Source of the DNA: Burkholderiaceae bacterium
GTDB lineage: Bacteria; Pseudomonadota; Gammaproteobacteria; Burkholderiales; Burkholderiaceae_C
Assembly: GCA_024710165.1 (NCBI GenBank)
Contig: JANJVG010000124.1
Coordinates: 1-37,137, forward strand
DNA: 37,137 nt
Direction: 5' to 3'
Under the pieces are notes generated by a model. The model was not told the origin of the DNA. It made no database searches and saw only the letters and a list, made by a program, of their open reading frames with translations. The translations under genes and the position numbers were made by a program. The first letter of the stretch is position 1, and every line of letters begins with the position of its first letter. Of this stretch, positions 1 to 7,105 are shown in pieces.

Positions 1-3
1 AAT

Positions 4-79
4 GCGGGAATAGCTCAGTTGGTAGAGCGCAACCTTGCCAAGGTTGAGGTCGAGAGTTCGAGACTCTTTTCCCGCTCCA
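4..79 (+). tRNA. tRNA-Gly (anticodon GCC)
   Basis: A complete cloverleaf is visible. The acceptor pair is GCGGAA-like (GCGGGAA with TTCCCGC), the anticodon stem CAACC/GGTTG closes the loop TTGCCAA (anticodon GCC), and the T-loop is TTCGAGA. The 3' CCA is encoded. It is followed by its own intrinsic terminator and then by tRNA-Cys. This Gly-Cys order is common in proteobacterial chromosomes, so I read it as a host gene outside the prophage. Confidence 0.95.
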
Positions 80-89
80 ATTTCCATGA

Positions 90-116
90 AAAGGGAAGCA
101 GTTGCTTCCCTTTTTT
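90..116 (+). terminator. Intrinsic terminator after tRNA-Gly
   Basis: A GC-containing stem (AAGGGAAGC pairing with GCTTCCCTT, loop AGTT) is followed by a run of six T. It lies 11 bases behind the tRNA-Gly CCA end. Confidence 0.9.
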
Positions 117-137
117 GTCGAAGTAGTCGGTTTTTCT

Positions 138-211
138 GGCGCGGTAGCAAAGCGGTTATGCCCCGGATTGCAAATCCGGTTAGTCCGGTTCGACTCCGGA
201 CCGCGCCTCCA
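138..211 (+). tRNA. tRNA-Cys (anticodon GCA)
   Basis: The acceptor stem GGCGCGG/CCGCGCC, the anticodon stem CCGGA/TCCGG with loop TTGCAAA (anticodon GCA), and the T-arm CCGG-TTCGACT-CCGG are all intact, and CCA is encoded. The integrase gene starts 180 bases downstream. The 3' half of this tRNA is therefore the most likely bacterial attachment site of the element, as for many tyrosine integrases. The second att copy would lie outside this window. Confidence 0.95.
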
Positions 212-391
212 GAAATTCTGAATGAAATCAACAAGTTAGCCACCTTCGGGTGGCTTTTTTGTTTCCAGATTTCCGGCTAAATCCGCTTAAAGCTGTGGCT
301 TTGCTACTGGAATCCGTAGCAATGCTACTAGGTACAGGACTGGACAATCCGGGGAAGTCAGATATGCTTGCCGCCCTTCTAAGGAGCAGCA
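181..391. other. Probable attL / host-prophage junction
   Basis: This stretch joins the tRNA-Cys 3' half to the integrase start and codes for nothing recognisable. Around 300-332 the motif GCTACT recurs with GTAGCA in between, which could be integrase arm-type sites or chance. The exact core cannot be fixed because the other junction is missing from the window. A tRNA-Cys 3' core is inferred from position only. Confidence 0.4.
238..260 (+). terminator. Intrinsic terminator after tRNA-Cys
   Basis: The stem AGCCACC/GGTGGCT with a TTCG loop is followed by six T. It ends transcription of the tRNA-Cys unit before the element begins. Confidence 0.92.
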
Positions 392-1570
392 ATGGCAGTC
401 AACGTACAAAAGCGTGGTAACAAGTTTCAGCTCAGGGTGACGCACCCTTTGCTTTCAAAAGCGTTCTTTGCAACTTTTGCTGATGAGGCTTCTGCCCACA
501 GCTATGGAGCAGGCTTGCAAGCAATGTTGGATCGTGGGGTGGTTCCTGTAGAGCTTCTTCAAGAAGAAGAAAAGCGTGCAGGGATGTTGGTGGCCAAGAT
601 GTTGGATACCTACATAGCTACAGCCAGCCCATCCCCTGCTCCCACTGACATGGACACACTCAGGCTTTTAAAGAAAGAGCTAGATCCAACACTTCGCACA
701 AGTGACATTACAACCCGTTGGGTGGACGCTTGGGTAAGGCACATGAAGGTGGGAATGTATCTGGCTCCCAGCACACTCAGGAAGCGTGTGGAATCGCTTG
801 CCAGGGCCATGGATTGGTACATACGCTTGCACATCAAAGATGGTGCGCAAGCCATGCTCAATCCCTTGCGCAATCTGCCCAGAGGCTACAGCACCTATAC
901 CCCTGGTGAGGTGGAAGATCTCCAAGCCAAGGATGACACCAAGCAGGCCAAAATAGACAGGGAAAGGAATAGGCGTCTTTCCCCTGAAGAGGAAGAACGC
1001 ATTCATGCAGCTTTGGATGGTGTCAAGCGACCAGATAGGGAACGTGCATTGGCCAGGGATCCTGCGTTCATCCTGCTGTTTGACTTGATTGTGGACACTG
1101 GTTTACGGCTCAGTGAGGCCCTTCGTTTGAGGGTAGAGCAGTACGACTCCAAAAGGGTACTGCTGAACGTGGAAGGCTCCAAAGGACACAGGGGAAAAAT
1201 GAAGCCAAGGGTAGTTCCTTTGACCCCTGGTTTACATGGAAAGCTCCAGGAGTGGTGTAAGGAAAGGGCTGACCCTACTGGCCTGATTTTTCCCTTATGG
1301 AAGCCTGATACGGAGCCTTTGTCGGTAGCATCACACAGGGTTGCCAAAAGGTTCAGGGCACTGTTTGATTACGCCAATGTGCCTGACTGCACAGAACACG
1401 ATCTTCGGCATGAAGCCACGTGTAGATGGGTCACTATGCGTACTAAATCGGGTGCATGGATGTGGGGTGAGGCAGAGATATGCAAGATCATGGGCTGGAG
1501 CAACAACAAGATGTTGATGCGCTACCTCTCCTTGAGGGGAGAGGACTTCTCCAACCGCATGATGACTTGA
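392..1570 (+). CDS. int: Tyrosine recombinase / phage integrase
   Basis: This 392-residue site-specific recombinase would catalyse integration and excision of the element. The N-terminal ~170 residues look like a SAM-like core-binding domain. The catalytic domain follows, with the first Arg in GLRLSEALRL (about residue 230), a Lys in the GSKG turn, HDLRHEA supplying HxxR (about residue 335), a Trp in MGWS replacing the second His, and the nucleophile Tyr in MLMRYLS about 16 residues from the C terminus. The start follows an AAGGAG ribosome site. It points into the element and converges with the excisionase-like gene. Position beside tRNA-Cys and continuity with phage middle genes argue that it belongs to the prophage rather than to a neighbouring island. 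Confidence 0.93.
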   Translation: MAVNVQKRGNKFQLRVTHPLLSKAFFATFADEASAHSYGAGLQAMLDRGVVPVELLQEEEKRAGMLVAKMLDTYIATASPSPAPTDMDTLRLLKKELDPTLRTSDITTRWVDAWVRHMKVGMYLAPSTLRKRVESLARAMDWYIRLHIKDGAQAMLNPLRNLPRGYSTYTPGEVEDLQAKDDTKQAKIDRERNRRLSPEEEERIHAALDGVKRPDRERALARDPAFILLFDLIVDTGLRLSEALRLRVEQYDSKRVLLNVEGSKGHRGKMKPRVVPLTPGLHGKLQEWCKERADPTGLIFPLWKPDTEPLSVASHRVAKRFRALFDYANVPDCTEHDLRHEATCRWVTMRTKSGAWMWGEAEICKIMGWSNNKMLMRYLSLRGEDFSNRMMT

Positions 1571-1579
1571 TCTGCAGGC

Positions 1580-1867
1580 TTACATTGCTGTGAGTTTGGG
1601 CAGTGGCTTGGACTTACCCTTGGAAGTTGGGTTGAAGTTTAAGGCCACTGCTTCAACTGTCTTTTGAGACAGCTTCGCAGGGGTTTTGTTGATGCTTTGT
1701 TGCTTCACTGCTTCGATCACAAGATCTGCAGAAAATACCCAACCATCCCCAAATTTGGCACCAGGGATGGTTCCTTTTCGGGCATGGTCTTCTATGGTTT
1801 TTTTACTGCATTCCAGCAGCGTCGCAACTTGCTCTGCATTCATGATGGGAAGCAAAGTTGCTGCCAT
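1580..1867 (-). CDS. Excisionase-like HTH DNA-binding protein
   Basis: This 95-residue protein has a MerR/excisionase-type helix-turn-helix at residues 10-55 (NAEQVATLLECSKKTI, then HARKGTIPGAKFGDGWVF, the usual wing). The C-terminal tail is Lys-rich and lower in complexity. Such proteins act as recombination directionality factors or small repressors. Its place beside the integrase favours the first role, which is inference. The start codon is joined to the stop of the MazG-like gene by a TAACCATG junction, so the two are probably translationally coupled. It is the only clear transcription-factor-like protein in the window and so also the only candidate lysogeny regulator. Confidence 0.7.
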   Translation of the reverse strand: MAATLLPIMNAEQVATLLECSKKTIEDHARKGTIPGAKFGDGWVFSADLVIEAVKQQSINKTPAKLSQKTVEAVALNFNPTSKGKSKPLPKLTAM

Positions 1868-1869
1868 GG

Positions 1870-2304
1870 TTAGTAGAAGCCAGTGAGATTTGGTGGGGTG
1901 TAGTTAGGGCCTTTCATGATCTTGCCGTGTTCGTTGAACACAGGCTTGCCATCAACGAACTTGCTGAAGTTACTGCGATTGACTTCAGCCATAGCACCTT
2001 CAATGTTCATACCAAACATATGGGCCACACCGATAGCGGTGACGATCTGATCGCACAGGGCGTCCAGCAAACTTTTGCGGTCAATTTTGTGGTCGTTGCC
2101 AAACAGATCCTCCAGAGTACCTCCTTCCTTGTATTCTGTGGCCACGCTTTTAAGGATTTCGGCCAGATCCTTCTCCTCCAAGGCTTCGGCCATTTCACAC
2201 ACTTCTTCAAAGTGACAGCCGATCTGCACAGCACGGTTCTTGTCAGTAGGGTTTGGTACGGCTGCTTCAAACCATGATTTGGTATTGTTAATGTGATTAG
2301 TCAT
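1870..2304 (-). CDS. MazG-like nucleotide pyrophosphohydrolase
   Basis: This 144-residue protein looks like the all-alpha NTP pyrophosphohydrolase (MazG-like) superfamily. It has an HFEEVCEMAEAL helix supplying the EExxE metal ligands (about residues 31-42) and a later DALCDQIVTAIG helix supplying the DxxD ligands. The C-terminal segment carries NRSNFSKFVDGKPVFNEHGKI, a tail frequent in phage members. Such enzymes hydrolyse non-canonical or excess (d)NTPs, or lower alarmone levels, during infection. The substrate cannot be read from sequence. Its start overlaps the upstream stop (ATGA) and its stop abuts the xis-like start. Confidence 0.72.
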   Translation of the reverse strand: MTNHINNTKSWFEAAVPNPTDKNRAVQIGCHFEEVCEMAEALEEKDLAEILKSVATEYKEGGTLEDLFGNDHKIDRKSLLDALCDQIVTAIGVAHMFGMNIEGAMAEVNRSNFSKFVDGKPVFNEHGKIMKGPNYTPPNLTGFY

Positions 2305-2540
2305 TGTGTTTCTTTATTGGTTTTAGGGAATACAGGAATGCCTGCCCAGTGAGTAAAGCCAAAAGAGTCATTCCATACGGAATACATAGATTTTCCTGAA
2401 TGAATACTTCCGCAAATAAGTTCAATGTTTTTTGGGGGCGGTATCTTACTGGCATCTATCATTACGTGAGAATGATCTACCAAAGCAAAACCATCAGATG
2501 ATGGTCGGATTGATGGGGTGTTTTCATTTATGTAAGTCAA
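2301..2540 (-). CDS. Hypothetical protein, TTG start
   Basis: This 79-residue protein is not recognised. It has no signal peptide and no membrane segment. The middle contains IELICGSIHSGKSMYS, which superficially resembles a GxxxxGKS phosphate-binding loop, but the protein is too short for a P-loop NTPase. The start codon is TTG with a good AAGGA ribosome site about 7 bases upstream. No in-frame ATG occurs before residue 27. It overlaps the MazG-like gene by an ATGA junction and probably leads that small operon. Function unknown. Confidence 0.55.
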   Translation of the reverse strand: MTYINENTPSIRPSSDGFALVDHSHVMIDASKIPPPKNIELICGSIHSGKSMYSVWNDSFGFTHWAGIPVFPKTNKETQ

Positions 2541-2611
2541 AAGTATTCCTTAAAGTAGATTTCCAACTACAACCTTACTTTTTGCAACCATATCTAAAAT
2601 TTTAAGTAAAG

Positions 2612-2917
2612 TTATGGCTTTTTTCCCAGCCTTGCTTGGGCTGCGGTTATGCACTTTTTATGCTTTTTGAGACGAGATTCATATTCTTTTATCTTGCTGA
2701 TATGTGCATCTCTTCCATATGCGGCCCCAACTTCAATTTCTAAGTAGCGTTCAGTTAGCGTCAACGCCTCCAGCATCTGCTGAATCAGCTCATCGTCCTG
2801 CTTGCGCATTTCAGCTTCGATGGCTCTGGCAAACCCCATTGCGTGCCGTGGTGCGATGCTTGCGCAGCCCCACGCTTCTCGCATCATTTCCGCAATCTGC
2901 TCAGGTGTCAGTGCCAT
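2612..2917 (-). CDS. Hypothetical protein, paralogue of 3508-3744
   Basis: This 101-residue acidic, helical protein is the last gene of the accessory operon. It shares with the protein at 3508-3744 a start (MAL), a middle FARAIEAE-x-RK-x-DD-x-LI-x-Q segment, an Ala-Leu turn and a C-terminal AA-x-ARLG. The two are diverged copies of one family. Its start follows AAGGAGG and overlaps the end of the gene upstream. Function is unknown; small phage proteins of this shape are usually accessory. Confidence 0.7.
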   Translation of the reverse strand: MALTPEQIAEMMREAWGCASIAPRHAMGFARAIEAEMRKQDDELIQQMLEALTLTERYLEIEVGAAYGRDAHISKIKEYESRLKKHKKCITAAQARLGKKP

Positions 2918-3242
2918 GCTGGCCTCCTTGCTTAATGCCGTGGGCGCGCTCTCCGTCGCGCAGACCCAACCGATACCAGTTGATTAACACTTTGACGCTC
3001 GAGATCAGTTCGTAGCCTTCGTGGAAATGTTTGGCGGCAATCAGATCATCAATCTGCTCATCACTCAGCGGCTCCCCCACAACTGGCTGTGGGGTGCTTC
3101 GGACAAAAGCCATTGCGTCCAAGATGGTTGTGTACGCATCAGGGTTTCGGGACTCGTCAATGAATCCGCTGCCCTCCAAAATCTTCGATAGGCCGTGCAG
3201 CCTCCAGTAGAGGTCTTCGCTGGATGTAGGTGTGTTGCTCAT
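2901..3242 (-). CDS. Hypothetical accessory phage protein
   Basis: This 113-residue protein begins at the ATG at 3242, which follows AAGGAG and overlaps the upstream stop as ATGA. The longer upstream reading has no ribosome site. It has no recognised domain. Its C terminus (GGQHGTDT) is encoded by the ribosome-binding region of the next gene and matches the C terminus (GGQHGTE) of the protein at 3731-3958, because both end on the same duplicated overlap module. Soluble, function unknown. Confidence 0.7.
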   Translation of the reverse strand: MSNTPTSSEDLYWRLHGLSKILEGSGFIDESRNPDAYTTILDAMAFVRSTPQPVVGEPLSDEQIDDLIAAKHFHEGYELISSVKVLINWYRLGLRDGERAHGIKQGGQHGTDT

Positions 3243-3511
3243 GGTTTGCTCCTTGCCTTTAGCATGGCGTCGGCCATGTGATAGCGGTAAGCAGCCTCTC
3301 CTTTGGCGTACCAATCTATCTTTGCCCTGGCGTCAGCGTAGGCTGGAAAAGAGCCGATCAAAGCCTCATACGCACTTACCGCAACGTCTTTTGTGTCGAT
3401 GTGGACTGCGAAATAGTCGCGCATTGATAGCCCGTAGTAGATTTCTGGCGCTGTTGTTGGGCCTTGGCACGTAAATGGGAACGCCGGCCCGCCGTCGTCT
3501 TGTGTGGTCAT
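3239..3511 (-). CDS. GGPAFP-type small phage protein
   Basis: This 90-residue protein has the DDGGPAFPF opening, a GLSMRDYFA segment at about residues 28-36, and a C-terminal YHMADAMLKAR helix. That combination recurs in many short hypothetical proteins of temperate phages and prophages. It is soluble with no catalytic motif visible, and its role is unknown. It overlaps both neighbours by four bases (ATGA type), so it is co-translated with them. Confidence 0.75.
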   Translation of the reverse strand: MTTQDDGGPAFPFTCQGPTTAPEIYYGLSMRDYFAVHIDTKDVAVSAYEALIGSFPAYADARAKIDWYAKGEAAYRYHMADAMLKARSKP

Positions 3512-3744
3512 GTCTCTCCTCCCAGCCTTGCTCGGGCTGCGGTGATGGCCCTCAGCACTTCCTGTCGATCTTTGGCAAGCGGCGTGGTTGCCACTCCCAG
3601 CGCCTCCACCAGTTGCAGAATCAGCACATCGTCTGCCTTGCGGACTTCGGCCTCGATGGCGCGGGCAAATTGCCCAAGACCTGTGGCAACGTAGCCAAAT
3701 TCTTTGAGGTGAATGGCTTCAACTTCTGTATCACTCAGTGCCAT
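3508..3744 (-). CDS. Hypothetical protein, paralogue of 2612-2917
   Basis: This 78-residue helical protein starts at the ATG at 3744, chosen because AAGGAGG lies 5 bases upstream. The same 22-base start region precedes the 2612-2917 gene. It shares FARAIEAE, RK-x-DD and the closing AARARLG with that paralogue but lacks about 20 central residues. Function unknown. It overlaps the upstream gene by 14 bases. Confidence 0.7.
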   Translation of the reverse strand: MALSDTEVEAIHLKEFGYVATGLGQFARAIEAEVRKADDVLILQLVEALGVATTPLAKDRQEVLRAITAARARLGGET

Positions 3745-3958
3745 GCTGGCCTCCTTCATATCGACCAGTGCGCAACACCTCGGCTTTGCTTTCTGGCGTT
3801 ATTTGCACCGATACCTTTACATCACAGGTTTTCATGTTGCAAAGCATGCCGTCAACATGGGCGCAGCCAACCGTTTTGTATACGTTGCAATGACGAACAG
3901 GATCGTTCTTTGACCGCGGGAATAGGAGCTGAATCAACTGGTTCATGTCTTGCCTCAT
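3731..3958 (-). CDS. Small Cys-containing hypothetical protein
   Basis: This 75-residue protein starts at the ATG at 3958, which overlaps the upstream stop as ATGA. The longer reading to 4021 lies inside the upstream gene and lacks that junction. Four Cys (RHCN, GCAH, LCNM, TCDV) are spaced over about 30 residues and could bind a metal, but no known zinc finger pattern is clear. The C terminus is the GGQHGTE tail dictated by the next gene's start module. Function unknown. Confidence 0.6.
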   Translation of the reverse strand: MRQDMNQLIQLLFPRSKNDPVRHCNVYKTVGCAHVDGMLCNMKTCDVKVSVQITPESKAEVLRTGRYEGGQHGTE

Positions 3959-5142
3959 TTGATGCCGTGGAGTCGCAACTTCACGCACATATCCGCAAGC
4001 CGTTCGCCAAGTGCTTTGCACTGCTTGCCATGCGTCACTAGTCCTGCTGCTGTCAACACATCAGACAAAAACTGTTCGAACTCTGCCGACTCCGGCGCCA
4101 CGGCCTGCGCCTGGGTGGGCGATGTGGGCAAGGGCTGCGGTGCGGTGTAGAAAATGCAGGTTTCAAACAAATTTGGCTTGGCCGAAAGCTCTGCGTACCG
4201 CTTCTTTGTACAAGTACAGAAATTATCAAGGCCCTTGCGGCGGAATGCGTACACAGGCTCCCCTCTGGGTGCTGTCTGGCCCCACTTTGCAATCGCAGTA
4301 CGTACAAGTTCCCTGAGCTTCTTTATCATCAGGTCGCGCGAGTCTTTTCGTAAGCCAGATGTCGGGCCGAAATAGACAATCAGTGCATCAATCTCGGCGT
4401 CTGTCGGCGCCAGTTTGGTGTCAGTTGTCATGGCTCTTGCCTCCTGTGCTGCACGGGCGCGAAGGGCAGCCTTGGCTGCGTCGATGCGCTCGCGGATGAT
4501 TTCGATAACCCGAGCGTATGGCATGGAGCCCTCCCGCAGGCGGCCTATGAGGTAAGCCGCGTCGGCATGCAGGCTGTCCAGCGGCACACGCACAGCGTCG
4601 CTCAGCGCATCCCCCTGCGCTGCGGGCGAGGGCTGCGGTGCTGTCTTTACATCATGTGTAAAGGTGGTAAACGCATTCAAAAGCATGCGCTTCATGTAAT
4701 CAAATTCTTCCTGCTCATCCGGCTCATAAGCCAGCCTGAACAGTTGGTTTCCGATCTTGAAATGCATCTGTGGGCCAGACATACCGAACTCGACTCCGTA
4801 CTGGTTCGGCTGGTTCTCTGGGTCTGTCAATGCTTGCGTGAGGTGGTGCGCCTCCTGCCGGGGCGCTGTGTAGAGTGGGATTCCATGCTTACCGTAGGCG
4901 TCATAATCTGTCGTCACTTGGTCCGCCCTCCACGGGTCGAGCCAAGCCACCGGCTCCCCGCTGTGTGCAGGCTGGCCCCAGCGGGCAAGGACTGCGCGGG
5001 CAAATGCCTGCACAGCATTGGAATGTTTGCGCCCCACCCGTGTCTCTGGTGTAGGGTGCGAGTTGTCCGGCAGCAGTCCCGCTTCTCGCGCCACTACAAA
5101 AATCTCGGCGTCTGTCGGCGCCAGTTTGGTGTCAGTTGTCAT
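3955..5142 (-). CDS. Fused pair of accessory phage proteins
   Basis: One 395-residue frame contains two diverged copies of one gene type. Each half opens with MTTDTKLAPTDAEI (residues 1-14 and from about 238) and each carries a GEPV...YTAP motif common in Burkholderiales and enteric phage hypotheticals. The internal ATG at 4431 has its own AGGAGG eight bases upstream, so a 158-residue product (3955-4431) is probably also made. Neighbouring genes join by ATGA overlaps. Here the upstream frame passes the equivalent TGA in another phase, which suggests a small indel removed the first gene's stop and fused the two. Function unknown. Confidence 0.7.
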   Translation of the reverse strand: MTTDTKLAPTDAEIFVVAREAGLLPDNSHPTPETRVGRKHSNAVQAFARAVLARWGQPAHSGEPVAWLDPWRADQVTTDYDAYGKHGIPLYTAPRQEAHHLTQALTDPENQPNQYGVEFGMSGPQMHFKIGNQLFRLAYEPDEQEEFDYMKRMLLNAFTTFTHDVKTAPQPSPAAQGDALSDAVRVPLDSLHADAAYLIGRLREGSMPYARVIEIIRERIDAAKAALRARAAQEARAMTTDTKLAPTDAEIDALIVYFGPTSGLRKDSRDLMIKKLRELVRTAIAKWGQTAPRGEPVYAFRRKGLDNFCTCTKKRYAELSAKPNLFETCIFYTAPQPLPTSPTQAQAVAPESAEFEQFLSDVLTAAGLVTHGKQCKALGERLADMCVKLRLHGIK

Positions 5143-5357
5143 GATTGAATCCTTCCTATCTCGGCAAGCAGCCCTGCTCTTGCATCCCAGCGTTGTTGCT
5201 CTAGAGAATAGCCAATGGCGCGGTCAAGTTTGTGGGCGTCAGCAAACGTGTCGATGCGTAGGCTGACTTCGTTGGGCGTACCTACGAAATACGTCGCCAT
5301 GCCATGCTCGCCGCCTGCGCCATCTTGTTCCCATCGGAATGTGACCTTAGTTGTCAT
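5139..5357 (-). CDS. Hypothetical protein
   Basis: This 72-residue soluble protein is joined to both neighbours by ATGA overlaps (5357/5354 and 5142/5139). The N-terminal half is rich in beta-prone residues (TKVTFRWEQDG, MATYFVG) and the C-terminal half looks helical. There are no Cys clusters and no membrane segment. Not recognised. Its place in the overlapping operon makes real translation likely. Confidence 0.65.
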   Translation of the reverse strand: MTTKVTFRWEQDGAGGEHGMATYFVGTPNEVSLRIDTFADAHKLDRAIGYSLEQQRWDARAGLLAEIGRIQS

Positions 5358-5470
5358 GGCTTTTTGCCCTCCTGCACCGCATCACGCGGATATTCGCTGC
5401 ACCGGAGAAAATGATCGTCACCTACGCGGCGCACGATCCCGCACCACATGCATTTGAATTGCCGGTACAT
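5354..5470 (-). CDS. 38-residue zinc-ribbon-like microprotein
   Basis: The ATG at 5470 follows AGGAGG and overlaps the previous stop (TGATG), so this short frame is preferred over the longer reading to 5566. The product contains CMWCG and a later Cys (RCSE), half of a typical zinc-ribbon knuckle pair, and is basic in the middle. It may bind metal, but only three Cys are present. Function unknown. Confidence 0.55.
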   Translation of the reverse strand: MYRQFKCMWCGIVRRVGDDHFLRCSEYPRDAVQEGKKP

Positions 5471-6039
5471 CACTTGCCCTCCTGCGCTGCGCGGGCAGCG
5501 TCTATATTGGTGTCCCACTTGGCGTTCTTTTGCAGACGGATCGCTGTCAGCAATTCGGCAGGCCATTGATCCATCGGCACATCCCGGAGATAGCGATACC
5601 GCGCCGCATCCTCCAGCACGCTGTCTGCCGGGTCACGGGCTGCGCGGATGCAGCCCATGTGCTCACGGTGGTACGTCATGTATCCGCAGTATTCGCACTG
5701 CACGTCATGCAATTCGTGCTCACGCGCTGGCTGGTTGTCTGCCTGGGGCGTGGGGGATGGCTGCTGTGCTCCCGCAGGCTGCGCTGCACGCATTCCGTCC
5801 ATGTGTGCCACCATCAGTTCGTCCGCGTGTTTTTCGGCCATAGTCTTGATCCTGGCTTGCAGCGACTCAATCTCCAGCCGCGCTGCGGCGTAGCCGATGC
5901 GCAGGGTTTCAAGTTCGGCGTGCTGGCGTCGGAGTTCTGCGACGCACTCCTGCGCATAGCTGACAAGGGTCATATTGCCGGGCCACTCGTCTGCTGTCAG
6001 GAGTTCTGCCAGCCGCAGCGCGTTATTCTGTTTAGTCAT
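5470..6039 (-). CDS. Hypothetical phage protein with coiled coil and Cys cluster
   Basis: This 189-residue protein starts at the ATG at 6039 (GGAG seven bases upstream, ATGA overlap with the 24-residue frame before it). Residues ~35-75 look coiled-coil forming (AELRRQHAELETLR and following). A Pro/Gln-rich linker leads to CEYCGYMTYHREHMGC, a probable zinc-binding knuckle. A DAARYRYLRD segment follows, which recurs in many temperate-phage hypotheticals (Ead-like C-terminal regions). Function unknown. Its GC content matches the accessory operon rather than the phage core. Confidence 0.7.
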   Translation of the reverse strand: MTKQNNALRLAELLTADEWPGNMTLVSYAQECVAELRRQHAELETLRIGYAAARLEIESLQARIKTMAEKHADELMVAHMDGMRAAQPAGAQQPSPTPQADNQPAREHELHDVQCEYCGYMTYHREHMGCIRAARDPADSVLEDAARYRYLRDVPMDQWPAELLTAIRLQKNAKWDTNIDAARAAQEGK

Positions 6040-6110
6040 GCAAATGCTCCAAAAAGTCTTACGGCCCAATCGAGCGCAGCAATAGTCAGCTCTTTGGTTT
6101 GAATCTTCAT
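6036..6110 (-). CDS. 24-residue stub resembling the N terminus of DUF2591
   Basis: The frame reads MKIQTKELTIAALDWAVRL and ends after four more codons. This opening strongly resembles the conserved start of DUF2591-type phage proteins (MKI-T-EL-G-ALDWAVA...), which are normally much longer. It may be the remnant of such a gene, truncated when the next gene was joined, or a short leader. Its stop overlaps the next ATG (ATGA) and it starts one base after the stop of the gene at 6112-6489. Confidence 0.45.
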   Translation of the reverse strand: MKIQTKELTIAALDWAVRLFGAFA

Positions 6111-6111
6111 C

Positions 6112-6489
6112 TCAATACTCCGAGGGAAGAATGCACTTGATCAAGCCTTCTTCCAGAGCCAGGTAGAAGGTCCACTCACCTTCGGGCATGTCGGTGTAGC
6201 TGATTGACTTCTTGAAGGGTTGCTCGTCACCATCGGTGAACTCGATGACCAGCTCTGCCTTGTTGTTAGCCACGGTCAGAACAGCAATGGCTAGGGTGCT
6301 GTCCTTGGCTCGGAAGTTGGCTGGACGGATCTCGGTGGCCAGAATATCCAGGAGCCAGTAGCAACCTGCTTCAGCACATTCCAGCACACCATCCGAGAAG
6401 ATGGAGTTGCGCACCCATGAGTGCTGCACAAAAAAAGAAGCCCCATTACGGGACTCTTCGTATGCTCTGATAAAAGCTTCGGTGTTCAT
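6112..6489 (-). CDS. DUF6876-like hypothetical protein
   Basis: This 125-residue protein has the layout I associate with the DUF6876 family. There is an early FFVQHSWVRNSIFSDGV segment, then AGCYWLLDILATE, a beta-rich body with VIEFTDGDEQPFKKSISYTDMPEGEW, and the closing LPSEY. No catalytic function is assigned to the family as far as I know. It heads the run of overlapping accessory genes. The family call rests on remembered pattern only. Confidence 0.65.
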   Translation of the reverse strand: MNTEAFIRAYEESRNGASFFVQHSWVRNSIFSDGVLECAEAGCYWLLDILATEIRPANFRAKDSTLAIAVLTVANNKAELVIEFTDGDEQPFKKSISYTDMPEGEWTFYLALEEGLIKCILPSEY

Positions 6490-6572
6490 TCAGAAAATTC
6501 CTTAATAAGTCGATTGCAAATCCAGCATCAATTTATTTATTGGATAAGGTCACAATTGGCAGGTTTCAGTGT

Positions 6573-6869
6573 TTAGTCGCCAGGTTCCTGTACTTCGGCA
6601 TTGAACTCTGCATAAGTTCTAGCCAGTTTGTTCAATGCTTGTTTGGCTTCAATGTTCCCTTTGTTGGCACAAAGCACAAGAGCACGCATTACTAATTGAT
6701 CATTGGATCTGTAGTCCATTGCATCAAGTAGACGGGCGTAGTTACCCCACTTGGCCATGATCAGTGTTTCATTGGTAATTCTGGCTTCCTCAGCATCAAT
6801 CAATGTTTGATGCCGCTGGATCTTGTCTTTGTGCCTAGAACAGTGAGACATATTTGCTTCAAAAGACAT
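6573..6869 (-). CDS. Hypothetical helical protein
   Basis: This 98-residue protein is predicted mostly helical (KDKIQRHQTLIDAEEARIT, then AKQALNKLARTYAEF) with no membrane segment. The base composition is like the phage core rather than the GC-rich accessory operon. It is not recognised. A weak purine-rich stretch precedes the ATG. Confidence 0.6.
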   Translation of the reverse strand: MSFEANMSHCSRHKDKIQRHQTLIDAEEARITNETLIMAKWGNYARLLDAMDYRSNDQLVMRALVLCANKGNIEAKQALNKLARTYAEFNAEVQEPGD

Positions 6870-6921
6870 AAAGACCTCTTTATCATTCGAGAGGACTAAC
6901 CTCTTGTTGAGTTGGCGAGTT

Positions 6922-7104
6922 CTACTTCTGTTTTACGTAAGCACTCAAACGTTTCACAGTATCAAAGTAGTACTCAGACATCTTGTTGTGATATTCGGCT
7001 TGTGATTGAGAAAGCAACAATTGACGCTCTGCGTCTTCCAGATCACGTTGAGCGATCTGTTTGGGTGTTGGTTTCTTAAATGGGTTTGGAATGCTTATGT
7101 GCAT
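6922..7104 (-). CDS. Short coiled-coil phage protein
   Basis: This 60-residue protein opens with HISIPNPFKKPTPKQIAQRDLEDAERQLL and continues as one charged amphipathic helix. Small proteins with an N-terminal P-x-P-K-x-IAQ followed by such a helix are frequent in phages and are usually uncharacterised. It lies one base behind the stop of the gene at 7106, so the two are co-transcribed. Confidence 0.6.
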   Translation of the reverse strand: MHISIPNPFKKPTPKQIAQRDLEDAERQLLLSQSQAEYHNKMSEYYFDTVKRLSAYVKQK

Positions 7105-7105
7105 A

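Noticed and set aside
2301-2540. P-loop NTPase in the 79-residue protein
   Set aside because: The GSIHSGKS string fits the pattern by chance; the protein is too short and lacks a Walker B.
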